Position numbers and translations under genes: made by a program. Source: Nannobrachium achirus (Eukaryota; Chordata; Actinopteri; Myctophiformes; Myctophidae). Taken from it: 64,000 nucleotides of DNA. The stretch is from the NCBI GenBank assembly GCA_963921795.1, contig OY997650.1, positions 920,650 to 984,649 on the forward strand. The letters are read 5' to 3'. Positions 1 through 38,975 of this stretch are shown here, in pieces; position 1 is the stretch's first letter; the number at the start of each line of letters is the position of its first letter. The notes beneath the pieces are model-generated. The model was not told where the DNA came from, did not search any database, and saw only the letters and a program-made list of their open reading frames with translations.

Positions 1-700
1 TTGGGTTAAAAAAAGGCAAGAAGGCTTGCTCTGGCCTTCAAAATAAGATCAGTGGAAATATTTTTTTCCTTTTCTTTTTTTGAAGACAAGCGTATTTTAT
101 AAATACATGTATCGAGATTTCTTAATACTAATGTACTTCTAAGTGCCCTAGCACACTTCCCAGGTCCTTTCAGATTGAAATTGAAAATGCCGGCTAGAGC
201 TATTAAAACTGATTATTTATCTGGATTTTATATTAGGCCTACACAACAAAATATTTCGAGTTAAATGTTGTTCAAATGGTTTTAATAAAGGAGTTTATCA
301 TGTGCAAATCAATAGTTTTCCAATGGCTTCAGGTGAACTCTTATTCTGAATATATCTACCACCGGAAGTCTTAGATTTACCATCGGAACAGATGTGCTAA
401 CGGCCAGTAGAGACGGTTGTTATGACAACCTGAACAACAAGCTGTTAATCTGCAGGTAAACATGTTTTATAGATCAGTTGTTTTCACTGCGGGGGGCATG
501 GGGGGTGGGGGGGTGGTACCGGGTCACGTGATGCACGCGGTGCACGAGGACTAACGTTAATAAAACTACCTGTTAGCATGGTGGCTAGCATGGATGCTAA
601 CGCTGAACACAAGGCCAGGAAATGTAGTTATTAATATCCAGTTATTATATTAATATACAGTTATTATACAATGTTGTACAGCAGTGGCCTAATTATTATC
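1..700. other. no gene recognised
   Basis: AT-rich sequence with no supported exon. A G-rich run sits near 490-515, and short ATTA-rich direct repeats sit near 630-670. I see nothing else that can be named. Confidence 0.5.
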
Positions 701-709
701 ATGTAATAG

Positions 710-710
<1 letters not shown>

Positions 711-742
<32 letters not shown>

Positions 743-843
743 GTCTCTCTCTGTCTCTCTCTCTCTCTCTGTCTCTCTCTCTGTCTCTCTCTCTGTCTCT
801 GTCTCTCTCTCTCTCTCTGTCTCTGTCTCTCTCTCTCTCGCTG

Positions 844-888
<45 letters not shown>

Positions 889-906
889 ATCTCTCTCTCT
901 CTTTGA
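711..906. repeat. CT/CTCTGT microsatellite
   Basis: About 195 bp of (CT)n interrupted by regular TCTCTGT units. The minus-strand Arg/Glu-rich ORFs over it are translations of the microsatellite. Confidence 0.95.
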
Positions 907-950
907 TTGATTGAAGACTTTATTAGAAGTTTGCATAGGCTTCTGCTACA
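903..950 (-). mobile_element. LINE 3' tail fragment, minus orientation
   Basis: The sequence TTGATTGATTGAAGACTTTA is the reverse complement of the AATAAAG-(TCAA)n tail at about 1388-1436, so it marks the 3' end of a second LINE copy of the same family pointing left. It abuts the RT C-terminal fragment that follows. Confidence 0.6.
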
Positions 951-960
951 CCACAAAAAT

Positions 961-1397
961 GTGGAATGCCTTACCGAAGGCCATAAAGGAGTATGGATCT
1001 CTAGCATCCTTTAAAAATGCCCTGAAAAACCACTTACAGGCAGCAGCCGTTCGCAACTGGTAAAAAACCTAGCCCAACCCTACCCTCCCTGCCCCTTCCT
1101 TGTATATACTGTACATACTGATTGTTTAGACTTACTGTTACCTGCCCCTTCCTTGTATATATTGTATATACTGTACTTACTGATTGTATAGACCTACTGT
1201 TTTCTTTTTTCTTTACATATCTACTGCATAGTACTGTGTTCTATTTGTCTGTCATTCAATGTTATATGAGATACTTTAATGGTTTCCTGTTGAAATAAGC
1301 TTAGTCTTTTCATGGATCTCCTTTTAGTAGACCTTGTACCAGTGAACTGTACCGTCATGAATCTGTACATTTTCCTATGCAAACTTCTAATAAAGCC

Positions 1398-1435
<38 letters not shown>

Positions 1436-1436
1436 C
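961..1436 (+). mobile_element. LINE 3' end with RT C-terminal remnant and (ATCA)n tail
   Basis: Plus-strand codons 961-1063 encode WNALPKAIKEYGSLASF followed by a short tail and a TAA. This resembles the WNSLP...SLxxFKxxLKxxL motif typical of the C-terminus of CR1/L2/I-clade LINE reverse transcriptase proteins. A 3' UTR follows and ends in AATAAAG and (ATCA)n. It is truncated and not autonomous. The family assignment is inferred from this short motif and the tail only. Confidence 0.65.
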
Positions 1437-1685
1437 AAACAGTTTCATGACGATACAGTTCACTGGTACAAGGTCTACTAAAAGGAGATCCATGAAAAGA
1501 CTAAGCTTATTTCCACTGGAAACCATTGAAGTATCTCATATAACATTGAATGACAGACAAATAGAGCACAGTACTATGCAGTAGATATGTAAAGAAAAAC
1601 AAAAAAGAAGACAGTAAGTCTAAAACAAACAGTATATACAAAGAAGGGGCAGGGGAGGGTAGGGTTGGGCTAGGTTCATTTTTGT

Positions 1686-1690
<5 letters not shown>
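1063..1690. repeat. inverted duplication of the LINE 3' UTR
   Basis: The UTR at about 1063-1358 is repeated in inverted orientation at about 1446-1680 (for example GATCCATGAAAAGACTAAGC against its complement near 1298-1317). The (ATCA)n tail forms the spacer, so two LINE copies meet tail to tail. Confidence 0.8.

Positions 1691-1727
<37 letters not shown>
1689..1727. repeat. (TC)n microsatellite
   Basis: About 38 bp of uninterrupted TC. Confidence 0.9.
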
Positions 1728-1730
<3 letters not shown>

Positions 1731-1819
1731 CACACAACACAGACATTTCATATCAAGGTCCATATTATATTATATTATTTAATCAGCATTTATTGATGTT
1801 GGTACCATAGGAGAGATGA

Positions 1820-1929
<110 letters not shown>

Positions 1930-2126
1930 TCTGCTATGTCAAATTGTGTAGACTTGTAAATAAAGTAATGCTGATGTTTAACAATAATTGAACCATCACC
2001 TGTGTGTGCTTGGTGTGAGAGCGATGTTGTTTTGGGGAGTGCTCGTTTTAAATAATTCATAGTGGTTTCATTTGTATCAGAGTTACATACTGGGAAGGGT
2101 CATAAGATACGCAAAGAGTCCATTAT

Positions 2127-2286
2127 AACCCAGGCATTTTCACTCGCCGGTAAGTAGACTAAATCACGTCTTTTTCCCCCTTTTAACTCATTCACAGGCC
2201 TCTCCAAGGTAGACAACATTATTAAAAGGGGGAAAAAGACGTGATTTAGTCTGCTTACCAGCGAGTGAAAATGCCTGGGTTATAAT
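2127..2286. mobile_element. foldback/MITE-like inverted repeat
   Basis: Arms of about 60 bp (AACCCAGGCATTTTCACTCG leftmost and its complement rightmost) enclose about 35 bp. This is a small non-coding foldback element. No target duplication could be fixed. Confidence 0.7.
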
Positions 2287-2369
2287 TGGGGCGGACGGGG
2301 CTGAAGAGCAGCAGAGGCTCGCTAAGAATGAGAACGCGTCTAGTGGATTACCAAGCTTGTTTAAGGACA

Positions 2370-2640
2370 TGGTTTAGGACCCAAGCTTGTGATTGGCTGA
2401 ACCGGAGGTAGGGAGCGCTCCATTGTAGACACTTGGACCGCGCAGAGGAGGTGAATAGAATGCGTTTCGGCTTCGTAACTCGCGCGGCCGGCCCTGGCCC
2501 GCTCTTCGCGGGCACTCGCGCCTATGGCGCTTGGGCGCGAAGAGCAGGACCAAGGTCCGCTGGCCTTCGCGCCGCTTGCAATGTCGTGGACAATAACTGT
2601 GACATCTAACCATAAAACGAGCGCTCTACTCCTAAACACG
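2370..2640. other. GC/CpG-rich block with inverted CCAAT motif
   Basis: CpG-dense sequence with ATTGGCTGAACCGG at about 2393. It lies about 200-480 bp upstream of the first recognised exon of gene 1, so it could hold its promoter. However, the piece ATTGGCTGAACCGGAGGTAG recurs inverted at about 24230-24255, so at least part of it is dispersed repeat. I cannot locate a start site. Confidence 0.35.
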
Positions 2641-2855
2641 CTTGGTAATCTGCTAGACGCAATGAGAACAGGCTCCAGTAAACTAGGCTAAGCTAGCTTT
2701 CCACATACATGCTTTCCACGCTTAAAATGGGAGTCGACGTAAGTGTCATAACTCTCCATTCTACGGGTCTGGTGACACTGCTTGGAAATATATTGTGATA
2801 TTGTATTATTCCCATATATATGCATATATTCTGCAGCAGAAGATGACTTCTCCAG

Positions 2856-29480
<26,625 letters not shown>

Positions 29481-29549
29481 CGTACAGCGTGGACCGGGTC
29501 TGCAGCGAACTGCTGCTGGCCTGGAGCAACAACCCCAACACCAACCCTG

Positions 29550-29555
29550 AATAAA
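29550..29555 (+). terminator. poly(A) signal AATAAA of gene 1
   Basis: AATAAA 70 bp after the stop, followed by a GT-rich stretch TTTTCTGTTTGTGAG. Confidence 0.75.
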
Positions 29556-29636
29556 ATGACCTTTTCTGTTTGTGAGTAAACGCTGTGCAGTGTCTTCATT
29601 ACTCAATCTTAGGCTATTTTTTCTTTTCTCTATGCC

Positions 29637-29880
29637 TTGATTTGACCTAGTTGTTACATTGACCCTTTGATTTGACCTAGTTGTTACATTGACCCTTTGA
29701 TTTGACCTAGTTGTTACATTGACCCTTTGTTGGCCCAGTGGTTTAATCAATACAGTATAGAACTGTTATCTACTATGATACCACATCAATACAGTATAGA
29801 ACTGTTATCTACTATGATACCACATCAATACAGTATAGAACTGTTATCTACTATGATACCACATCAATACAGTATAGAAC
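29637..29880. repeat. 30-bp and 39-bp short tandem arrays
   Basis: Three copies of TTTGATTTGACCTAGTTGTT..., then four copies of ATCAATACAGTATAGAACTG.... Confidence 0.9.
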
Positions 29881-30002
29881 TGTGGACAAGATCTTATCCA
29901 TCGATAAAAAAACATACATTTTGGGTGTGAGGCTGAATCTCATCAGATGGTTCTGTGGATCAAATGGTGAATACATAATTGACCTTAATTGGTTGAAAAC
30001 CA

Positions 30003-33000
30003 CAGGGTATCAAGGGTATCACTACAACCACAGGGTATCATTACAACCACAGGGTATCACTACAACCACAGGGTATCACTACAACCACAGGGTATCACTA
30101 CAACCACAGGGTATCATTACAACCACAGGGTATCACTACAACCACAGGGTATCATTACAACCACAGGGTATCACTACAACCACAGGGTATCATTACAACC
30201 ACAGGGTATCATTACAATCACAGGGTATCACTACAACCACAGGGTATCACTACAACCACAGGGTATCACTACAACCACAGGGTATCATTACAACCACAGG
30301 GTATCACTACAACCACAGGGTATCACTACAACCACAGGGTATCATTACAACCACAGGGTATCACTACAACCACAGGGTATCACTACAACCACAGGGTATC
30401 ATTACAACCACAGGGTATCACTACAACCACAGGGTATCACTACAACCACAGGGTATCATTACAACCACAGGGTATCATTACAACCACAGGGTATCATTAC
30501 AACCACAGGGTATCACTACAACCACAGGGTATCACTACAACCACAGGGTATCACTACAACCACAGGGTATCATTACAACCACAGGGTATCATTACAACCA
30601 CAGGGTATCACTACAACCACAGGGTATCACTACAACCACAGGGTATCACTACAACCACAGGGTATCACTACAACCACAGGGTATCACTACAACCACAGGG
30701 TATCACTACAACCACAGGGTATCACTACAACCACAGGGTATCACTACAACCACAGGGTATCACTACAACCACAGGGTATCACTACAACCACAGGGTATCA
30801 TTACAACCACAGGGTATCACTACAACCACAGGGTATCACTACAACCACAGGGTATCATTACAACCACAGGGTATCACTACAACCACAGGGTATCATTACA
30901 ACCACAGGGTATCATTACAACCACAGGGTATCATTACAACCACAGGGTATCACTACAACCACAGGGTATCATTACAACCACAGGGTATCATTACAACCAC
31001 AGGGTATCACTACAACCACAGGGTATCATTACAACCACAGGGTATCATTACAACCACAGGGTATCATTACAACCACAGGGTATCACTACAACCACAGGGT
31101 ATCATTACAACCACAGGGTATCATTACAACCACAGGGTATCATTACAACCACAGGGTATCATTACAACCACAGGGTATCACTACAACCACAGGGTATCAT
31201 TACAACCACAGGGTATCACTACAACCACAGGGTATCACTACAACCACAGGGTATCACTACAACCACAGGGTATCACTACAACCACAGGGTATCATTACAA
31301 CCACAGGGTATCATTACAACCACAGGGTATCACTACAACCACAGGGTATCATTACAACCACAGGGTATCATTACAACCACAGGGTATCATTACAACCACA
31401 GGGTATCATTACAACCACAGGGTATCATTACAACCACAGGGTATCATTACAACCACAGGGTATCATTACAACCACAGGGTATCACTACAACCACAGGGTA
31501 TCATTACAACCACAGGGTATCACTACAACCACAGGGTATCACTACAACCACAGGGTATCATTACAACCACAGGGTATCACTACAACCACAGGGTATCACT
31601 ACAACCACAGGGTATCATTACAACCACAGGGTATCATTACAACCACAGGGTATCACTACAACCACAGGGTATCACTACAACCACAGGGTATCATTACAAC
31701 CACAGGGTATCATTACAACCACAGGGTATCATTACAACCACAGGGTATCATTACAACCACAGGGTATCATTACAACCACAGGGTATCACTACAACCACAG
31801 GGTATCATTACAACCACAGGGTATCACTACAACCACAGGGTATCATTACAACCACAGGGTATCACTACAACCACAGGGTATCACTACAACCACAGGGTAT
31901 CACTACAACCACAGGGTATCATTACAACCACAGGGTATCATTACAACCACAGGGTATCACTACAACCACAGGGTATCATTACAACCACAGGGTATCATTA
32001 CAACCACAGGGTATCACTACAACCACAGGGTATCACTACAACCACAGGGTATCACTACAACCACAGGGTATCACTACAACCACAGGGTATCATTACAACC
32101 ACAGGGTATCACTACAACCACAGGGTATCATTACAACCACAGGGTATCACTACAACCACAGGGTATCATTACAACCACAGGGTATCACTACAACCACAGG
32201 GTATCACTACAACCACAGGGTATCATTACAACCACAGGGTATCACTACAACCACAGGGTATCATTACAACCACAGGGTATCACTACAACCACAGGGTATC
32301 ACTACAACCACAGGGTATCATTACAACCACAGGGTATCATTACAACCACAGGGTATCATTACAACCACAGGGTATCACTACAACCACAGGGTATCATTAC
32401 AACCACAGGGTATCATTACAACCACAGGGTATCACTACAACCACAGGGTATCATTACAACCACAGGGTATCACTACAACCACAGGGTATCATTACAACCA
32501 CAGGGTATCATTACAACCACAGGGTATCATTACAACCACAGGGTATCATTACAACCACAGGGTATCATTACAACCACAGGGTATCATTACAACCACAGGG
32601 TATCACTACAACCACAGGGTATCATTACAACCACAGGGTATCATTACAACCACAGGGTATCATTACAACCACAGGGTATCACTACAACCACAGGGTATCA
32701 CTACAACCACAGGGTATCACTACAACCACAGGGTATCACTACAACCACAGGGTATCATTACAACCACAGGGTATCATTACAACCACAGGGTATCACTACA
32801 ACCACAGGGTATCATTACAACCACAGGGTATCATTACAACCACAGGGTATCACTACAACCACAGGGTATCACTACAACCACAGGGTATCACTACAACCAC
32901 AGGGTATCATTACAACCACAGGGTATCATTACAACCACAGGGTATCACTACAACCACAGGGTATCATTACAACCACAGGGTATCATTACAACCACAGGGT

Positions 33001-33290
33001 ATCACTACAACCACAGGGTATCATTACAACCACAGGGTATCATTACAACCACAGGGTATCACTACAACCACAGGGTATCACTACAACCACAGGGTATCAC
33101 TACAACCACAGGGTATCATTACAACCACAGGGTATCATTACAACCACAGGGTATCATTACAACCACAGGGTATCACTACAACCACAGGGTATCATTACAA
33201 CCACAGGGTATCACTACAACCACAGGGTATCATTACAACCACAGGGTATCACTACAACCACAGGGTATCACTACAACCACAGGGTATCAG
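30003..33290. repeat. 19-bp satellite, ~170 copies
   Basis: The unit GGTATCACTACAACCACAG is repeated over 3.29 kb with almost one variable site (TCAC/TCAT). As 19 is not a multiple of 3 and no frame has a stop, all plus frames cycle through the same 19-residue peptide, producing ORFs above 1100 codons. The peptide is an artefact of the array. Confidence 0.97.
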
Positions 33291-33364
33291 GCTATAATTG
33301 GTCAGTTTGGTGTTCCTGCAATCTGGGAGCTTGTCGCTGTTACTACATGTCATCTTTTCGACAC

Positions 33365-34038
33365 CCGACTCCAACCCTCACCCTAACCTTAACCTCTAAC
33401 CCTCACCCTAACCTTAACCTCTAACCCTCACCCTAACCTTAACCTCTAACCCTCACCCTAACCTTAACCTCTAACCCTCACCCTAACCTTAACCTCTAAC
33501 CCTCACCCTAACCTTAACCTCTAACCCTAACCTTAACCTCTAACCCTAACCTTAACCTCTAACCCTCACCCTAACCTTAACCTCTAACCCTCACCCTAAC
33601 CTTAACCTCTAACCCTCACCCTAACCTTAACCTCTAACCCTCACCCTAACCTTAACCTCTAACCCTCACCCTAACCTTAACCTCTAACCCTCACCCTAAC
33701 CTTAACCTCTAACCCTCACCCTAACCTTAACCTCTAACCCTCACCCTAACCTCTAACCCTCACCCTAACCTTAACCTCCAACCCTCACCCTAACCTTAAC
33801 CTCTAACCCTCACCCTAACCTTAACCTCTAACCCTCACCCTAACCTTAACCTCTAACCCTCACCCTAACCTTAACCTCTAACCCTCACCCTAACCTTAAC
33901 CTCTAACCCTCACCCTAACCTTAACCTCCAACCCTCACCCTAACCTTAACCTCTAACCCTCACCCTAACCTCTAACCCTCACCCTAACCTTAACCTCTAA
34001 CCCTCACCCTAACCTTAACCTCCAACCCTCACCCTAAC
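33365..34038. repeat. 25-bp telomere-like minisatellite
   Basis: About 27 copies of AACCCTCACCCTAACCTTAACCTCT with occasional deletions. It contains CCCTAA telomeric words but is interstitial and irregular. Confidence 0.95.
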
Positions 34039-34043
34039 TTTAA

Positions 34044-34729
34044 AGGGCCTACACCATGCTTTTAAAACTATATTTTTTGTATAAATATATGCTCAAAATT
34101 GAGTCTTAGACAGGTTTTAACCCTCAACAAACACTCTGACCATTCTTTTTGTTTGTTCTAGCTCTACTATAATGAGGCTCTCCAGCTGCAATACCAAAAC
34201 GGCCTCTGTTTGCTCAGGGGCGCATCTAGTGGGGTTTTTCCACCCCTCCCCCCTCCCCTCCTCTTCACTCCTCCCCGGACCCCACGTTGACAGCAAATAA
34301 TGTTAATATTGGGCCAATACAAAAATAGGATAATGTTGCAGCCCTGATTATAGCCTACTGTAGGCCTATGTTGTATGTTATAGGCCTACTGTCAAATGAC
34401 ACAGGGCGACCGTTGCTAGACCAGACATTACAGAAAAGATTTTGAAAAAAAAAAAAAAAAAAAAGTATTTAAAAAAAAAAGAATTTGAAAAAAAAATTAA
34501 AAAAAAATTTTGACCGAAAAAAAAACGGGAATCCGTGTGACGTCACACGGATCAACTCTCAGAACAGCACTTTTCTGAGAACCCGTGGAAAGCTTTTCAT
34601 CTCTTTCTTCCCAAAACCAGAGAAAGACACAATGGTCAGAAATAGGACTTTGTGAGGATAGAAGGTGCCAGTGGGACCCCAAAAAAAGGTTTTAAAATAG
34701 AAAAAGTGAAAATTCATGGTGTAGGTCCT
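34044..34729. mobile_element. MITE with AGGGCCTACACCATG ends and TTAA target
   Basis: Inverted ends AGGGCCTACACCATG...CATGGTGTAGGTCCT are flanked by TTAA (34040-34043 and 34730-34733), as in piggyBac-type elements. 686 bp, no ORF, with long A-runs near 34446-34510. Confidence 0.7.
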
Positions 34730-34976
34730 TTAACCTCCATGGAGTGAGTCGCTAACCCTCCGGTCGAAACGATGGGCGTTCGAAAGAGCGTGATTTTGCC
34801 ATTAAATACTCAGCCATGGCATGACCTTTGTCACCTTGAACACCACTCAGTGAGTCCCACTGAAATGTTAGCATTTGGAATGAATTCAAATTTCAAGCGA
34901 ATGTTGTTCATATTTAACACAACCTGCTCACCTATGAGAATCTCTACACGGCTGTCCTGGGAAATGAAGGAGTGAT

Positions 34977-35695
34977 GATGTGAACCCCGGACCACCTGGA
35001 CCACCATGATGTGAACCCCGGACCACCTGGACCACCATGATGTGAACCCCGGACCACCTGGACCACCATGATGTGAACCCCGGACCACCTGGACCACCAT
35101 GATGTGAACCCCGGACCACCTGGACCACCATGATGTGAACCCTGGACCACCTGGACCACCATGATGTGAACCCCGGACCACCTGGACCACCATGATGTGA
35201 ACCCCGGACCACCTGGACCACCATGATGAACCCCGAACCACCTGGACCACCATGATGTGAACCCCGGACCACCTGGACCACCATGATGTGAACCCCGGAC
35301 CACCTGGACCACCATGATGTGAACCCTGGACCACCTGGACCACCATGATGTGAACCCCGGACCACCTGGACCACCATGATGTGAACCCCAGACCACCTGG
35401 ACCACCATGATGAACCCTGGACCACCTGGACCACCATGATGAACCCCAGACCACCTGGACCACCATGATGTGAACCCCGGACCACCTGGACCACCATGAT
35501 GTGAACCCCGGACCACCTGGACCACCATGATGAACCCCGGACCACCTGGACCACCATGATGAACCCTGGACCACCTGGACCACCATGATGTGAACCCCAG
35601 ACCACCTGGACCACCATGATGTGAACCCCGGACCACTTGGACCACCATGATGTGAACCCCGGACCACCTGGACCACCATGATGAACCCTGGTCCA
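34977..35695. repeat. 27/30-bp minisatellite
   Basis: About 24 copies of GATGTGAACCCCGGACCACC plus TGGACCACCAT. Some units lack GTG and become 27 bp. The overlapping minus-strand ORFs of about 280 codons are artefacts. Confidence 0.95.
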
Positions 35696-35741
35696 CTGAG
35701 GAGGGACAGGTCTTACTCGCAAGGGTTAGAGCAGGGTTCCC

Positions 35742-36198
35742 CAATAGGCGGCCCGCGGGCCATTTGCGGCCCACGGGGGCTACTGTCTGGCCCACACCAA
35801 CCCCAGTAATAATGGTGGTATAAGAGCAGCAACAACACTAGTATATCATCGTTGTCGGGTGGAAAACTCGTATCTCAAAATGTGTACGTTCTTTCGCAAA
35901 GTAAAGCTCTGCTTCATCATACAAGGCCATCGCACAAAAGTAGTGAAAACAGCAGATCTACAAGCACACAATGCCTCGTACTTTAGATCTGCTGTTTTAA
36001 CTAGTTTAAATCATTTTTAAAATGATAAATGCAAAACGAACGGTTTTGGACATACAAGATTTTCACCCGACAACGACAATATCTGAACTGTCACTGGAGT
36101 AGTGGGAACGCCACCGTCGCCCCCTGCAATGTCGTGGCCCTCGGCTTGGTACCCTAGACATAATTTGGCTCTTGGGGAAAACTAATTGGGGAACGCTG
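35742..36198. mobile_element. hAT-like MITE, TSD GGTTAGAG
   Basis: CAGGGTTCCCCAATAGGCGG...CTAATTGGGGAACGCTG with an exact 8-bp duplication GGTTAGAG (35734-35741, 36199-36206). It contains the shared palindrome (35941-36004) nested between ATCGTTGTCGGGTGGAAA and TTTTCACCCGACAACGACAAT. Confidence 0.9.
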
Positions 36199-36199
36199 G

Positions 36200-37195
36200 G
36201 TTAGAGGTTATAACTTCTGTGAGGTTAGGATTAGGGTTAGGCATAGTGAAAAATGTTCACGTTTAGACAGAATCAAACTGAAACTGAGGAGGGCCAGGTT
36301 GGCATCGCACATCACCCTCACATTAACAGGTTTCTGTATCGATTGATGTACAGTAAGAATAATCATGCACCGATGGTGGCTTAATACCGACCAATCATGG
36401 GACCGTATACGTTCTCCAGGTTCTATGTTCCCCACTCTCTTACCACCTAAACCCAGCCCTAACCTCAGTAAAACTAATGGAGGTTAACCTGTGGGGAACA
36501 TAAGACCCTGGGGAACATAGGGTGGACCCCCTCAAACTTGGGGTCCATCAATTATTTTGTGGGGTCCCCATATGATTAGCTTAATGTAAAACAATGTCTT
36601 ACTCAACAGTACAAAAGTCTATACAGGGTATCTGCACATTTATAAAGTGACAATTTAAGGATTTTCAAGACCAATTTAATACTAAACTGGACAAACTGTC
36701 AAATATCAAGTAAGCAAGAGGATTACTATTTTCACAACATTCATCTGTGGAACCGATTCACATTAAATGTAATACCTGCAATTCCAAGTGCTTGTCAGGG
36801 TGGGGGTCCCCAGTTCAAATATGTTTATTTTGTGGGTCACAGCCTAAAAAGGTTCTGACAGAACTCTAACCCTGCTAAAAGCCCATAAAGTTAACACAGA
36901 AATCACAAATCTAATGCAATTTCCAAATAGTAAATTATAAAATACGGCTATCATGATCAAGAACACAAGATAGTAAAAGGCACAAAGCGTTATAATTTAC
37001 TTTACCGTTCGAAATAATGACTTGTTGGCTTTAAGTCCAGCGATTTCTGTGTTATTTTACCCTTCAACGCTGACGTCAGCACCAGGAAGTTGCTGAGAAA
37101 TCTGCTGAGTGGGCGGGCCGTGAATAGGGCTAATGCTTACAAGCTGTACCTCGTTGTAAAGGTGACTGATCAGCAATACAAATGATGATACAATG
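36200..37195. other. MITE-derived and unassigned sequence
   Basis: 36520-36860 is a fragment of the TCAAACCTTTTTAGGC family (GGGGTCCCCAGTTCAAATAT) whose palindrome is mostly deleted (CAAGTAAGCAAGAGGATTAC). Two copies of GGGGAACATA are at 36492 and 36511. Nothing else recognised. Confidence 0.5.
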
Positions 37196-37262
37196 ATGTG
37201 TGTGTGTGTGTGTGTGTGAGACGCACGCACGCACGCACACACGCGCACACACACACACACGG
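37196..37262. repeat. (TG)n-(CA)n inverted microsatellite pair
   Basis: (TG)11 is followed by ACGCACGCACGC and (CA)n. The two halves can pair as a hairpin. Confidence 0.85.
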
Positions 37263-37280
37263 TCATGTGATTGACAACAC

Positions 37281-37398
37281 ATGCAGTCTCACAGTGAAGC
37301 CAAGAACAGTGTGAGACTCCATAGCATGGTGGAACAGCTCCCTCCTGTGGCCAACAATGGACTCTCTCAATCCATGTCTCTGGTCTGTCCCAAAGTAA
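37281..37398 (+). CDS. possible isolated exon, uncertain
   Basis: ACACATGCAG|TCTCACAGTG acceptor-like start and TCCCAAA|GTAAGG donor. The open frame has an ATG at 37281 and reads MQSHSEAKNSVRLHSMVEQL and onward with non-repetitive composition. No partner exon found, no family recognised. Confidence 0.3.
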
Positions 37399-37479
37399 GG
37401 CCTCATCTCGTCTGCGATGGTAAACAACCTAATGTCCCCACAACCTCTGAACCTGCTGCTGTCCCTGTTCTGTTAGTCT

Positions 37480-38820
37480 AACTGCTCTTTCTTTGTCTCT
37501 ATGGCAACCATGTCCCCAGACACAATGTTATTGGGTTGACCAGGGGCGGTTTTTATAAACTGGGGGCTCCCCAAAAAGGTAGTAAAAGAGGCCCCCCCAT
37601 GAGCTTGCGTGAAAAATAGGTATGCGCGAAAAACAGTATGCGCGCGCGCGAAGCGCAGGAATTAAAAATGCCACCCTCCAACTCAATACCTATTCTGAAA
37701 AAGTGATGATTTAGCATGACAAGACAATGAACTTGACAAGACAATGAAGAGCAGAGGAAGCCTATTTGTTGTCATTATGGTTGGTTTTAAATACCTAACC
37801 ACAATCATTTTGGATCTATTTGATTAATTTAAGAAGAGTACAGTAAGGTAAGTAAGGTAATCAAAGGTATATAGAGTAGGCCTATATACAGGACATATTT
37901 GATGCAGGACAATAACAATAAGGGAATATCGGTGAATAATAATACTTTAAAATGTATATTTTTACAATTTCTTGTTAATTATTATTTTTTCAAAATGTAG
38001 ATAAAATAATTTATTTTCTTAACATCATTAATTTTCAAGCCTAATATGTGTAATCTTTGAGTACAGTTTGGCTATTACACGTATGTACAGGAAATTCATA
38101 GAGAGATAAGAGAGAGAGCTGATCACTTAACATTCCAATCAATCAACTCAATTGTCGCCAGCTGGTCTCTGTGTGAAATCTATTGACTCCCGTGAGCAGT
38201 TGGTCAATTCTTTAACATATAAGTTTTGACAGGAATGGGCTAGAGACTTACTTTTTTTCCCTAAATGCTCAGAATAATGAGCCCAGCAGGGGGCCCCCTC
38301 TGCCTAGGGGCTCTACGCAGTTGCGTAGTCTGCGTAGAGCAAATGCCCACCCCTGGGGTTGACAGTGTAATAAACAACTTGTAATAAACTTTACTTTAAT
38401 AGGAGACCATGTGACAGAGGTAGTTTGGTTTAATAGGAGACCATGTGACAGGTAGTTTGTCAGACAGTGAAAATGAAACAAAGACAGATGAAGCACCTTA
38501 GCCAAGAGGGCGATAGCAAGAGGGTGCAAAAGACCTGTACTTCCCGTTTCTGTGTGACGTAGGTAGATACCTTTTTAGGAGGCGGAAGCTGGGAAGCATG
38601 TTTGGAGTCTATTCATTTACAATGGGAGAGCTAACGTGAACACAGAGCAAAATAATAGTTCAGAAGCTATGCTCACTGAACTAAATATTGGACCAGATCA
38701 TCACAAGCCACATAATATTAACAAAATTGTCATACTAAAGTGGCTTTTTTCAGCGACACAACAACTGAGAAAATCAACTTTATTATTGCTCTTTAGCTGT
38801 CCCAGCAACACACTCTCGCG
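37480..38820. other. no gene recognised
   Basis: AT-rich, with a CGCGCGCGAAGCGCAGG stretch at about 37640-37660 and two copies of ATAGGAGACCATGTGACAG (38400, 38434). The plus-strand ORF at 38636 has no splice or homology support. Confidence 0.45.
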
Positions 38821-38821
38821 G

Positions 38822-38975
38822 GATCTATAGCACCAGTAAACAGATCTATAGCACCAGTAAACAGATCTATAACACAAGTAAACAGATCTATAGCACCAGT
38901 AAACAGATCTATAGCACCAGTAAACAGATCTATAGCACCAGCAGTAAACAGATCTATAGCACCAGTAAACAGGAC
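38822..38975. repeat. 21-bp minisatellite
   Basis: Seven copies of AGATCTATAGCACCAGTAAAC. Confidence 0.95.

Noticed and set aside
2370..2640. certain CpG-island promoter of gene 1
   Set aside because: Part of the block recurs inverted at 24.2 kb, so it may be repeat; kept only as a low-confidence feature.
29882..33424. 1180- and 1102-codon plus-strand ORFs
   Set aside because: Pure translation of the 19-bp satellite; all frames give the same 19-residue cycle.
33365..34038. true telomere
   Set aside because: Unit is 25 bp with CCCTCACCC and CTTAACCTCT interruptions, and it lies mid-window between other sequences.
34831..35795. ~280-codon minus-strand GPGGPGF/HHGG repeat ORFs, collagen-like at first sight
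   Set aside because: 27/30-bp minisatellite open in several frames; no signal peptide, splice sites or true Gly-X-Y register.
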